Below, in pieces: positions 7,767 through 15,632 of a stretch of DNA of 64,000 bases. The position numbers and the translations under genes are program-made. The notes under the pieces are model-generated. The model was not told where the DNA came from. It did not search any database and saw only the letters and a program-made list of their open reading frames with translations. This DNA is from Pollutimonas sp035515055 (lineage in GTDB: Bacteria; Pseudomonadota; Gammaproteobacteria; Burkholderiales; Burkholderiaceae_B): assembly GCA_035515055.1 (NCBI GenBank), contig DATJBV010000009.1:132533-196532 (forward strand). The letters run 5' to 3'. Numbering within the stretch: the first letter of the stretch is position 1; each line of letters starts with the position of its first letter.

Positions 7767-8654
7767 ATGCGTTCCCTTACCAAAGTTGCGCTTCTTGCGG
7801 GGCTGGCGATCGCCGCGGCCGGCGCTTACTCCTACTATTACTCGACGCCGGGCGTTGCCCAGGGCCACGACGCAACCGAGCTGATTGCAATAGCGCCGGG
7901 CGAATTCTCCTTCTACCCGGCGGGCGACTATCTGCGGGATGGCAATCCGGTCAGCCCAAGACCGGTAGTGGTGCGCTTTCCGCACGAGCTGCATATCATG
8001 AAGCGGCAAGTCAGCCAGGCGGAATATGCTGAATGCGTCAAGGCCAAGGCGTGCAGGGTGCTCGATAAATCGCAGCGCGGCGCTGTTTCGCCAGATCTTC
8101 CCGTGGTGGGCATAAGCTGGCGCGACGCAACCGACTACGCCGCCTGGCTTACAGCGCGGACGGGCCGGCACTACCGGCTGCCGACTTACGCCGAATGGGT
8201 CTATGCCGCCGGCGAGGCCTACGAGGAAGACATAATCAAAGATACGTCGGATCCGAATGACCCCGCCCAGCGCTGGCTGGCCGAATATGCATTGGAGACT
8301 CAACGCAAGGCAACCGGCGACGCGGCGCCCAAGGTATTCGGCAGCTTTGGCGCCAACAAGAGCGGAATGCAGGACATGGGCGGAAATGTATGGGACTGGA
8401 CCGACACGTGCCACACTCGCCAGCATGTTGCCCCAGACGGTGCCAGCGCCACGCCTTTAGGCGAAAACTGCGGCGTTCGGGTGGTGGCCGGTTCTCATCG
8501 CAGCTATATCTCGGATTTTATTCGCGACCCGAAGGGCGGTGCGTGTTCGGTGGGCGTTCCCCCCAGCAACCTGGGCTTGCGCCTGGTGCGTGGCGCCAAG
8601 GCGGATACGGCGGGTATTGGCGCCGCGTTGCGCGATCGGCTTGGAATCTTGTAG
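7767..8654 (+). CDS. nirV: NirV-like FGE/SUMF1-domain exported protein
   Basis: A 295-aa protein with an N-terminal signal or anchor (MRSLTKVALLAGLAIAAAGA) and a formylglycine-generating-enzyme-like domain (C-lectin fold), recognisable by VGISWRDATDYAAWL, YRLPTYAEWVYAA, GMQDMGGNVWDWT and the closing SNLGLRLVRG. Next to nirK and an NnrR-type regulator this matches NirV of Rhodobacter sphaeroides, whose role in nitrite reduction is unclear. The two redox cysteines of true FGE (in the CHRSYC segment) are SHRSYI here, so oxidation of sulfatase cysteines is unlikely. The start is the ATG at 7767 with AAGGCGG upstream; a longer frame from 7728 lacks support. It is convergent with nnrR (2-bp gap). 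Confidence 0.72.
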   Translation: MRSLTKVALLAGLAIAAAGAYSYYYSTPGVAQGHDATELIAIAPGEFSFYPAGDYLRDGNPVSPRPVVVRFPHELHIMKRQVSQAEYAECVKAKACRVLDKSQRGAVSPDLPVVGISWRDATDYAAWLTARTGRHYRLPTYAEWVYAAGEAYEEDIIKDTSDPNDPAQRWLAEYALETQRKATGDAAPKVFGSFGANKSGMQDMGGNVWDWTDTCHTRQHVAPDGASATPLGENCGVRVVAGSHRSYISDFIRDPKGGACSVGVPPSNLGLRLVRGAKADTAGIGAALRDRLGIL

Positions 8655-8656
8655 GT

Positions 8657-9397
8657 TCAGTCCGACTCGGCTTTCGCGCGCGTAACCCGCGCGGCTGGGC
8701 TATGCGAGCTTTCGGCCAGTCGGATCAAGTCGTCGATGGCGCAGACGACAATGCGTTTGCGCCCGCTGGTAACAAGCCCGCGGTCTTTCCATGCGCTTAA
8801 AAGCCGGCTGACGGTATGCAATGTTGTACCTGTCATTTCGGCGATGTCTTGGCGGGTGATAGGGAAGTTGATCACGATCCCTTCCGGCGTCTGTTCGCCC
8901 GATTGGTCGACCAGCCGCAAAATGGCGCGAGCCACCCGTTGTTCCACTTCTTCTGTGGAAAGCTCTTGAATTCGGGTGTGGGCGTCTTGCAGGCGTTGCC
9001 CGACGGTTTGAAAGGCATTGGATGCGAAATGCGGATTGCTGGCGGTGAACTGGTCCCATTCCGATGATGGCCAGCTCAGGGCGATGCTTTCTTGCACGGC
9101 AATGGTCGACGCGGGGTAGTCGGGGCGGCGCATGGCGCGCGCCATGCCGAACACTTCGCCGGGGCTTACATAACGCACGGTAACCTGTTCGCCGTCGGCC
9201 GTGGTTTGCAAGACTTTCAGGTGGCCGTGCAGCAGCACAAAAAAGCGGTCCGCAATACTTCCTTGCCGAAAGGCGGCGTCGCCGGTCATTAGCCGGGATA
9301 CCTGCGCCGTTTCAAGAATGGCGTCGAGGTCCGCATCGGAAAGTGAGCGGAAGAGATCGAGATTCTTGATAAGGGATCGGTTCAGGTTAGAAGGCAT
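8657..9397 (-). CDS. nnrR: Crp/Fnr-family regulator, NnrR/Dnr-like
   Basis: A transcription factor with an N-terminal cyclic-nucleotide-binding-like beta barrel (FRQGSIADRFFVLLHGHLKVLQ, YVSPGEVFGMARAM), a long dimerisation helix and a C-terminal winged HTH (ITRQDIAEMTGTTLHTVSRLLSAWK, recognition helix with H-T-V-S-R). It lacks the N-terminal cysteine cluster of Fnr, which fits the nitric-oxide-responsive NnrR/Dnr class. The ATG at 9397 gives MPSNLNRSLIKNLDLF, the usual N-terminus of such proteins; a frame opening at 9445 would add 16 residues. It lies between nirV and nirK and probably activates both through the boxes at 7660 and 9514. Confidence 0.85.
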   Translation of the reverse strand: MPSNLNRSLIKNLDLFRSLSDADLDAILETAQVSRLMTGDAAFRQGSIADRFFVLLHGHLKVLQTTADGEQVTVRYVSPGEVFGMARAMRRPDYPASTIAVQESIALSWPSSEWDQFTASNPHFASNAFQTVGQRLQDAHTRIQELSTEEVEQRVARAILRLVDQSGEQTPEGIVINFPITRQDIAEMTGTTLHTVSRLLSAWKDRGLVTSGRKRIVVCAIDDLIRLAESSHSPAARVTRAKAESD

Positions 9398-9513
9398 CGC
9401 ATATATCCATGCACGTGACCAAGGATTTGATTCTACCACTGGCACGCGCGCATCCCGCCACTTCCAGTCCGGTTCCTTTTATGGGTGTAAACCCGAATAA
9501 TCTGCTCCAAACA

Positions 9514-9527
9514 TTGTGCTACGACAA
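9514..9527. promoter_or_regulatory. Candidate NnrR (Fnr-like) box upstream of nirK
   Basis: TTGTGCTACGACAA is a TTG-N8-CAA inverted repeat (TTGT-N6-ACAA) centred about 116 bp before the nirK start codon. An Fnr-class activator bound here would place the transcription start near 9562, leaving a leader of about 75 nt. The same arrangement is found upstream of nirV. Confidence 0.55.
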
Positions 9528-9636
9528 AGAAGGAGTCGCCTGAAACGGGTCAAATGAACACATCGAGAAACAAATGCAGTAGTTAGCTGGTGTGTCTGAA
9601 CCATTCGGACTTTTTCTTAGTAATCGGAGCAACATC

Positions 9637-10770
9637 ATGGAACGTCGTTCATTTCTTAAAACCGCTGGTTTGGGTGCAATGGCTAGTTCGGCTGCAATGG
9701 CAGCCCCCGCCCTCGCGAAAACCGCGCCCGCCGCGGCTGGCAAGTCAATGTCGGAAGCCGAGATCGGCAAGCTCAAGCGCATCAAGGTCGACCTCGTTGC
9801 TCCTCCCATGGTCCACAAGCACGACCAGGTAGTGGACGGGGCGCCCAGAATCGTTGAATTCGTCATGTCCATCGAAGAAAAGAAAATGGTCATCGATGCC
9901 AAAGGCACTACCTTGCAAGCCATGACATTCGATGGATCCATGCCGGGTCCGACCATGGTCGTGCACGAGGGTGACTACGTTGAACTGACCTTGATCAACC
10001 CCGCCACGAACGCCATGCCGCATAACGTGGATTTCCACTCGGCAACAGGCGCTCTGGGTGGTGCCAAGCTCACCAACGTCAATCCCGGCGAGCAGGCAAC
10101 ATTGCGCTTCAAGGCCGATCGCAGCGGAACCTTTGTGTATCACTGCGCACCGGAAGGCATGGTTCCCTGGCACGTGGTTTCGGGCATGAACGGCACGATC
10201 ATGGTCCTGCCTCGCGGCGGCCTGAAAGATCCGAACGGAAAATCACTGCGCTATGACCGCGTCTACACGATAGGCGAGTTTGACCTGTACATTCCGAAGG
10301 ACGCCAATGGCAAGTACAAGGAATACAACACGCTGGCCGAAAGCTATGAAGATACGGTCGCGGTCATGCGCACCCTGCTGCCCAGCCACGTGGTATTCAA
10401 CGGCAAGGTGGGTGCACTGACCGGAGAAGGCGCACTGAAGGCAAATGTTGGCGAAACGGTCTTGTTCATCCACTCGCAGGCCAACCGCGATACACGGCCA
10501 CACCTGATCGGCGGCCACGGTGACTGGGTCTGGGAAACAGGCAAGTTTGCCAACCCTCCTGAAAAGGATCTGGAAACGTGGTTCATTCGTGGCGGTTCGG
10601 CGGGCGCGGCACTCTACACCTTCAAGCAACCGGGTGTGTATGCCTACGTCAACCACAACCTGATCGAAGCTTTTGAACTTGGCGCTGCCGGCCACGTGGT
10701 CGTGGAAGGGAAATGGAATGACGACTTGATGAAACAGATCAAGGCGCCGCATCCCATCCCCGCCAAGTAA
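9637..10770 (+). CDS. nirK: Copper-containing nitrite reductase NirK
   Basis: Periplasmic reduction of nitrite to nitric oxide, the committed step of denitrification. The 377-aa precursor begins with a twin-arginine signal (ERRSFLKTAGLG, then an Ala-rich stretch), consistent with export folded by Tat. Two cupredoxin domains follow. The type 1 copper ligands are visible in MPHNVDFHSATG and in YHCAPEGMVPWHVVSGMNG (Cys, His, Met); type 2 copper ligands lie in those segments and in the second domain. The start is the ATG at 9637 with GGAG upstream; a frame from 9592 would bury the Tat motif. A putative electron donor cytochrome follows 67 bp downstream. Confidence 0.96.
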   Translation: MERRSFLKTAGLGAMASSAAMAAPALAKTAPAAAGKSMSEAEIGKLKRIKVDLVAPPMVHKHDQVVDGAPRIVEFVMSIEEKKMVIDAKGTTLQAMTFDGSMPGPTMVVHEGDYVELTLINPATNAMPHNVDFHSATGALGGAKLTNVNPGEQATLRFKADRSGTFVYHCAPEGMVPWHVVSGMNGTIMVLPRGGLKDPNGKSLRYDRVYTIGEFDLYIPKDANGKYKEYNTLAESYEDTVAVMRTLLPSHVVFNGKVGALTGEGALKANVGETVLFIHSQANRDTRPHLIGGHGDWVWETGKFANPPEKDLETWFIRGGSAGAALYTFKQPGVYAYVNHNLIEAFELGAAGHVVVEGKWNDDLMKQIKAPHPIPAK

Positions 10771-10837
10771 GTAAATCAGTACCTGTGTACAGGGTTCGCC
10801 ATGTGGCGGACCCACTTGAAAAATCCTGGAGATTACT

Positions 10838-11173
10838 ATGTTGAAGCTCGCTCACGTCGCCCTGGCCATCGCCCTGGGAGCCGGTTTGGCACCGGCCATG
10901 TCCTTTGCAGCGACCGACGCTGCTGCAACCACAAATCCCGCTGGCGAAAAGCTGTACAAATCCGCTTGCGTGGCCTGCCATAGCACCGGTATTGCCAATG
11001 CTCCCAAGGTAGGCAATAAGGCCGCCTGGGCGCCCTTGATCGACAAGGGCATGGATGCCATCATGGAAGTGGCCACCAAAGGCAAGGGCGCAATGCCTCC
11101 ACGCGGCGCTTCGTCAGCCGACGACGCTACGCTGCGCGCGGCAGTCGAATATATGATCCAGGCGTCCAAGTAA
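10838..11173 (+). CDS. Periplasmic mono-heme cytochrome c (c5-like)
   Basis: A 111-aa protein with a Sec signal peptide (MLKLAHVALAIALGAGLAPAMSFA) and one heme c site (CVACHS, near residue 47). The distal methionine is probably in GKGAMPPRG. Size and motif spacing fit the cytochrome c5 group. It is immediately downstream of nirK with its own Shine-Dalgarno (CCTGGAGA), so it is a likely electron donor to NirK, although this is inferred only from position. Confidence 0.88.
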   Translation: MLKLAHVALAIALGAGLAPAMSFAATDAAATTNPAGEKLYKSACVACHSTGIANAPKVGNKAAWAPLIDKGMDAIMEVATKGKGAMPPRGASSADDATLRAAVEYMIQASK

Positions 11174-11301
11174 AAATAGCGTCATGGAACCCTCGCAGGC
11201 GCCATGGCGCCTGCGTTACGCATTTGTCACAAATCCTGGGGAAAGTACCGATCAAGTAAACAAGGTACGCTGACTACACTGGCCTCACTCCCGGAGGCCA
11301 T

Positions 11302-12162
11302 ATGAAGTTTGCCGATACAGAATTCGAAGCATATTCCTTGCGCTTGCCGACAACGACCGCCATACCGCTCGTCGCCGATTCGCCGCACAGCGGCACAATA
11401 TACCCGCCCGACTTTCAAAGCTGCCTGCCCGCATCCATTTTGCGTTCGGGCGAAGACACCTATGTCGATGAGTTATGGCAAGGACTGCCTTCGGTGGGCG
11501 CCACGCTTCTCATGGCGAACTTCCCTCGCACCTACATCGATCTAAACCGCCAAGTCGACGATATCGACCCCAACATGCTTGCCGAGCCGTGGATCTCGGC
11601 TTTGCATCCAACGGAAAAATCGCGCCTGGGCCACGGCTTGCTGTGGAGCCGTGTGCGTGAACACAGTATCTACGACCGCAAGCTGTGGGTGGGCGAAGTC
11701 GAAAACCGCATTGGCAGCTATTACGAGCCTTATCATGCCGCGTTGCGTAGGCAAATAGACGCCGCACATGAACGCTTTGGCGGCGTGTGGCATCTCAACC
11801 TGCATTCCATGCCTTCCGACTCGTTCGAATTATTGGGCGTGCCCGCCCGCGAAGAACTGGCTGACTTTGTTCTTGGAGATCTCGACGGCACCTCTTGTGA
11901 TCCCACGTTTACGGGAATAATCGAAGACTTCCTGACCGGTTGCGGCTACACGGTGGCACGTAATAATCCGTTCAAGGGCGCGGCGCTTGTCGCATATACC
12001 AGCCGCCCCGACGAAAACCGCCATAGCTTGCAGATTGAAATCAACCGCAGGCTCTACATGGACGAGCAAACCTACGAAAAGAATGCCAATTTCGCGACTC
12101 TCCAGCGGCATCTTGCATTGCTGAGCGGGGAAGTGGCCGACTTCCTGCATTTGCTGTTGTAG
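11302..12162 (+). CDS. hutG: N-formylglutamate amidohydrolase
   Basis: Hydrolyses N-formyl-L-glutamate to formate and glutamate, the last step of one histidine-degradation route. The 286-aa sequence contains the metal-site motif ADSPHSG at residue 27, the RTYIDLNR segment and WHLNLHSMPS, which supply the zinc and substrate residues of the FGase family. A second family function on N-formylated or related acyl amino acids is possible because no other hut genes are nearby. Weak Shine-Dalgarno (CCCGGAGG) upstream. It ends 17 bp from the convergent C45-type hydrolase. Confidence 0.85.
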   Translation: MKFADTEFEAYSLRLPTTTAIPLVADSPHSGTIYPPDFQSCLPASILRSGEDTYVDELWQGLPSVGATLLMANFPRTYIDLNRQVDDIDPNMLAEPWISALHPTEKSRLGHGLLWSRVREHSIYDRKLWVGEVENRIGSYYEPYHAALRRQIDAAHERFGGVWHLNLHSMPSDSFELLGVPAREELADFVLGDLDGTSCDPTFTGIIEDFLTGCGYTVARNNPFKGAALVAYTSRPDENRHSLQIEINRRLYMDEQTYEKNANFATLQRHLALLSGEVADFLHLLL

Positions 12163-12179
12163 TTTCGTGCGGCGCGGCG

Positions 12180-13229
12180 TCAGGGGCCCTGGCGGTCCAG
12201 GGTTGCATTGTTGAACGTGAAGCGCGTCGATTGCTGCGGGCGTTCATATACCTGCCACGCTACGTGTTCCGAACCTATGTGAATGTCCGCGGTCGCCATC
12301 GTGTTTTCCGCGTCGCTATCGTCGGGGGCGTCGCGGTATATGGGAAATTCAGCATTTTGCCGGTCAGCCAGAATGCGCAGCGGGTCGATGCTTGCAGGAT
12401 CGGCCGGGGCGGTTCCGGCGCGAAGCAGCTGGCTGCCGCGTCTCTGGCGCTGCAGCGATGACATCGTAATGACCTGAGGGCAGTCGCGCATGGCCGAGTG
12501 CAACGCATGATTGGCGTGCAGCGATGGGGCGTTGACGGCCTGCACGGACACGCCTTGTGAAGCAAACTCAACGCTTAATAAGCCAGTGCGCCCCGGCTGC
12601 GCGAGGCTCAGGTGGAAGCCGCCTGCGGATGGGGTGTCGCGCAGCAGTTGCACGGCGCTTTCCAGGGTAGCCTGGTCCAGCAAGCGGCGCGTCAGCGCCA
12701 TGCGCGGCATTCCCTGGCCCGCCCGACGCGTTCGCAAGTTGTTCACCGTCATTGCCAGGCCGTGCTCATTGACCGCGAAGGTATGTCCGGGGATGGACGC
12801 GGGATAAATAAATGAAGCAAACCGGGGGCCGTGGTCGGGCATGAATTCGCCCATGGCGCAGTATCCGGCGAAACCGGGGTTGCCGTCCTCGTTATGAGTA
12901 ATACGCGCTCCGCCAGGTAGGGGCGTTTGCACGGTGGTGCAGCCATCGGGCGCCATGGCCCATACATCGCCCCGGCAATTCCAGAGCACCACGTCAGAGG
13001 CGGGGAGCTCGAGCCCGGCGGCCAGTCCGAGCAACTCCTCGTGTACTCGTGGAAAATCCTGCTTGATGCGTCCTTCCATGGCAGTCGCCGCGTGGCTGCC
13101 ACGCCAACGCATGACGCTCGCCCATACATCCGATTCCAGCAGCCAGCGATGGGCGGCTTGCGCACCAAACCGTCCAAGCGCCTGCCCGATCTGAAAAGGG
13201 GAGCCCGATAATTCGACAAAAGACAACAT
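12180..13229 (-). CDS. C45-family autoproteolytic Ntn hydrolase / acyltransferase-like
   Basis: A 349-aa protein of the acyl-CoA:6-aminopenicillanate acyltransferase (peptidase C45) family. These enzymes are made as precursors that cleave before a cysteine, which then becomes the N-terminal nucleophile. That cysteine is visible in APDGCTTVQTPL, near residue 97, followed by the HNEDGNPGF segment and a long alpha-beta-beta-alpha C-terminal region. No signal peptide is seen. The substrate is unknown. It is divergent from a class III aminotransferase across 116 bp, so the two might share a substrate class (amino acid amides), but that is only positional. Confidence 0.82.
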   Translation of the reverse strand: MLSFVELSGSPFQIGQALGRFGAQAAHRWLLESDVWASVMRWRGSHAATAMEGRIKQDFPRVHEELLGLAAGLELPASDVVLWNCRGDVWAMAPDGCTTVQTPLPGGARITHNEDGNPGFAGYCAMGEFMPDHGPRFASFIYPASIPGHTFAVNEHGLAMTVNNLRTRRAGQGMPRMALTRRLLDQATLESAVQLLRDTPSAGGFHLSLAQPGRTGLLSVEFASQGVSVQAVNAPSLHANHALHSAMRDCPQVITMSSLQRQRRGSQLLRAGTAPADPASIDPLRILADRQNAEFPIYRDAPDDSDAENTMATADIHIGSEHVAWQVYERPQQSTRFTFNNATLDRQGP

Positions 13230-13345
13230 AGTAAAACCCGATAGATGCGTAAAGAAGCTGGGCGGACGCGCCGTCCATTAAGTTCGGTTGCGGCGGATGT
13301 ATAGTATGCAGGAAATTGCTCTCCATCCTATTCTCATGGCGCGAC

Positions 13346-14671
13346 ATGACCCACGTCTTTCATCGTAATCCTAAACAACACCTCGATTTCGCCGTTCGCG
13401 GCCAAGGCATCCGTCTCTTCGATCAAAACGATAAAGGCTATATCGACGCCTCGGGCGGCGCGGCGGTCTCATGCCTGGGGCATGGGCATCCCGCCGTTAT
13501 CCAGGCAACCAAGGACCAGCTCGATAAAATCGCCTATGCACATTCGTCGTTCTTCACTACCCAGGCCGCTGAAGACCTGGCCGATTTTCTGGCGGCCCGT
13601 TCGCCAGGCGACCTGAATCATGTGTACTTCGTGTCGGGCGGTTCCGAGGCGGTCGAGGCCGCGTTGAAGCTTGCGCGCCAATATTTTGTTGAAACAGGGC
13701 AGGCGACCCGGCAGCATTTCATTGCACGTCGCCAAAGCTATCATGGCAATACACTCGGGGCGCTCGCCATAGGAGGCAACGCCTGGCGGCGCGAGCCCTT
13801 CCTGCCGCTACTCGTGCCTGCCCACCATGTATCGCCGTGCTATCCCTACCGCGATCAGCTCGCCGACGAATCGGAAGAGCAGTATGCCGACCGCCTGGCA
13901 CTGGAGCTTGAGCAAAAAATACGTGAACTAGGCCCGGAAAACGTTGCGGCTTTCGTGGCTGAAACCGTCGTCGGAGCAACCGCCGGCGCGCTCGCTCCCG
14001 TGCGGACGTATCTGCAGCGCATCCGACAGGTGTGCGACAAGTATGGCGTGCTTCTTATATTGGATGAAGTCATGGCTGGCATGGGCCGCACCGGCCACTT
14101 GTTCGCCTGTGCGGAAGATGGCGTAGCGCCCGATATACTCACGGTCGCCAAAGGCTTGGGCGCAGGTTACCAGCCTATAGGCGCCATGCTCGCCAGCAGC
14201 AAGATCTACAATGCCATAGTGGGCGGTAGCGGGTTCTTCCAACATGGCCATACCTACATGGGCCATGCCACGGCCTGCGCCGCGGCGCTGGCCGTTCAAC
14301 GCATAATCCATGAAGACCGGTTGCTGGCCAACGTGCTCGCCAGAGGCGAGCAACTGCGCACCGAACTGCGCACGGCGTTGGGTAATCATCCCAACCTGGG
14401 CGACATCCGCGGCCGCGGCTTGTTCGTGGGAGTTGAATTCGTTGAGGACCGTCAGTCCAAGCGGCCGCTCGACCCCGCCCGCAAAGTCCATGCGCAACTC
14501 AAGAAAGAGGCCATGCGGCTGGGCTTACTCATGTACCCCATGGGAGGCACGATCGACGGGGTGCGGGGCGACCATGTCTTGTTGGCGCCGCCGTTCATTT
14601 GCACCGAGGCCGATATCACCGAAATCGTTTCCCTTTTCACGCGTAGCGTCGGCAATGTGTTGCCTGCCTGA
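13346..14671 (+). CDS. Class III PLP-dependent aminotransferase
   Basis: A 441-aa aminotransferase with the class III layout: SGGAAVSCLGHGHPAV near the N-terminus, FVSGGSEAVEAALKLARQ for cofactor phosphate binding, SYHGNTLGAL, the LILDEVMAGMGRTG aspartate motif, and the PLP lysine in TVAKGLGAGYQPIGA. Homologues act on omega-amino acids, diamines or pyruvate; the amino donor here cannot be told from sequence. The ATG at 13346 is chosen (MTHVFHRNPKQH); a frame from 13316 adds ten residues without a better ribosome-binding site. It is divergent from the C45-type hydrolase gene. Confidence 0.88.
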   Translation: MTHVFHRNPKQHLDFAVRGQGIRLFDQNDKGYIDASGGAAVSCLGHGHPAVIQATKDQLDKIAYAHSSFFTTQAAEDLADFLAARSPGDLNHVYFVSGGSEAVEAALKLARQYFVETGQATRQHFIARRQSYHGNTLGALAIGGNAWRREPFLPLLVPAHHVSPCYPYRDQLADESEEQYADRLALELEQKIRELGPENVAAFVAETVVGATAGALAPVRTYLQRIRQVCDKYGVLLILDEVMAGMGRTGHLFACAEDGVAPDILTVAKGLGAGYQPIGAMLASSKIYNAIVGGSGFFQHGHTYMGHATACAAALAVQRIIHEDRLLANVLARGEQLRTELRTALGNHPNLGDIRGRGLFVGVEFVEDRQSKRPLDPARKVHAQLKKEAMRLGLLMYPMGGTIDGVRGDHVLLAPPFICTEADITEIVSLFTRSVGNVLPA

Positions 14672-14685
14672 TCCGGGTTGGACGG

Positions 14686-15240
14686 TCAGCGGGCCGGTGC
14701 TTCTCGGCCCCACAAAATGTCGGGCTTGTCGGCTGCGCGGTTAAGTACGCGCGCCAGCACAAAGCATAAGTCAGATAGTCGGTTCAAGTACTGAATGACG
14801 GGTGCATTCACGGTTTCATGGCGGCCCAGCGTAATGACGGCGCGCTCCGCGCGCCTGCAGACCACGCGGGCCATATGCGCCAGCGCGGCGGCGCGCGTCC
14901 CGCCCGGCAGAATGAATTCCTGAAGCTTGCCGAGGCCGGCGTTATGATCGGCCAACGCCTCGTCCAGGTATAGGACATGATCCGCGTTGACGGCGGTATG
15001 CCCCGGAATGCAAAGTTCGGCGCCCATGTCGAACAAGTCATTTTGTATGCGTGCAAGCAGCGTGTCCACGGTGTGCGGTAGCGGTTCGGTGCGCAACAAG
15101 CCTATGGTGCTGTTCAATTCGTCGACATCGCCGATTGCCGCTATGCGTGGCGCGTCCTTGTCGACGCGGCTGCCATCGCCCAGGCCGGTTGTGCCCTTGT
15201 CGCCGGTTCGTGTGGTAATGACTGAGAGGCGTGTGGCCAT
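14686..15240 (-). CDS. Cob(I)yrinic acid a,c-diamide / cob(I)alamin adenosyltransferase, PduO type
   Basis: Transfers the adenosyl group of ATP to cob(I)alamin to give adenosylcobalamin. The 184-aa protein has the ATP-binding N-terminus TRTGDKGTTGLGDGSRVDKD and the C-terminal VCRRAERAV and LNRLSD segments diagnostic of PduO-type enzymes. The ATG at 15240 has AGGACA about 9 bases upstream and matches the family start; the frame extends to 15303 but overlaps the divergent copper protein gene. No other cobalamin genes are in the window, so a B12-salvage role or service to a B12-dependent mutase elsewhere is likely. Confidence 0.9.
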   Translation of the reverse strand: MATRLSVITTRTGDKGTTGLGDGSRVDKDAPRIAAIGDVDELNSTIGLLRTEPLPHTVDTLLARIQNDLFDMGAELCIPGHTAVNADHVLYLDEALADHNAGLGKLQEFILPGGTRAAALAHMARVVCRRAERAVITLGRHETVNAPVIQYLNRLSDLCFVLARVLNRAADKPDILWGREAPAR

Positions 15241-15297
15241 TTGGATATGTCCTTGATTTGGCTGTATGCTGGGATGGACTGAATGGGAGTTTAGATT

Positions 15298-15630
15298 ATG
15301 CACTTTGCAGCATTACGCTGGGCTGCGCCACGCATGGCCGCTCCATGCTTCGCCGCGGCCCTTGCCGCAAGCATGGCCCTTGCGTCGTTTTACTCTGTGC
15401 CTGCCGTCGCGCAAGAAGCAACGGCCTCGGGGGAGGTGCGTCGCGTCGACCTGCGGGAAGGCAAGGTCACGATCAAGCACGGAGCAATTTCGGGACTGGA
15501 ACTGCCGGCCATGACGCTGGTGTATCGGGCAGCCCCCGCCTTGCTGAAAGATATCAAGCCCGGCGATCGCGTCAAGTTCACGGCCAGGCGGGAAGCCGGT
15601 CAATATGTGTTGACCGAAATCTCGAAGTAA
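15298..15630 (+). CDS. CusF-like periplasmic copper-binding protein, altered ligands
   Basis: A 110-aa exported protein: signal peptide to about residue 38 (ending AVAQ), then a small OB-fold domain related to the CusF metallochaperone. Against CusF, the copper-binding His (KVTIKH) and the first Met of PAMT are kept, but the cation-pi Trp is Leu (LELPAMT) and the second Met is Leu (MTLVY). Binding should therefore be weaker or different from CusF. It is not next to an RND copper pump. It is divergent from the adenosyltransferase and 2 bp from the convergent hslU. Confidence 0.75.
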   Translation: MHFAALRWAAPRMAAPCFAAALAASMALASFYSVPAVAQEATASGEVRRVDLREGKVTIKHGAISGLELPAMTLVYRAAPALLKDIKPGDRVKFTARREAGQYVLTEISK

Positions 15631-15632
15631 GC

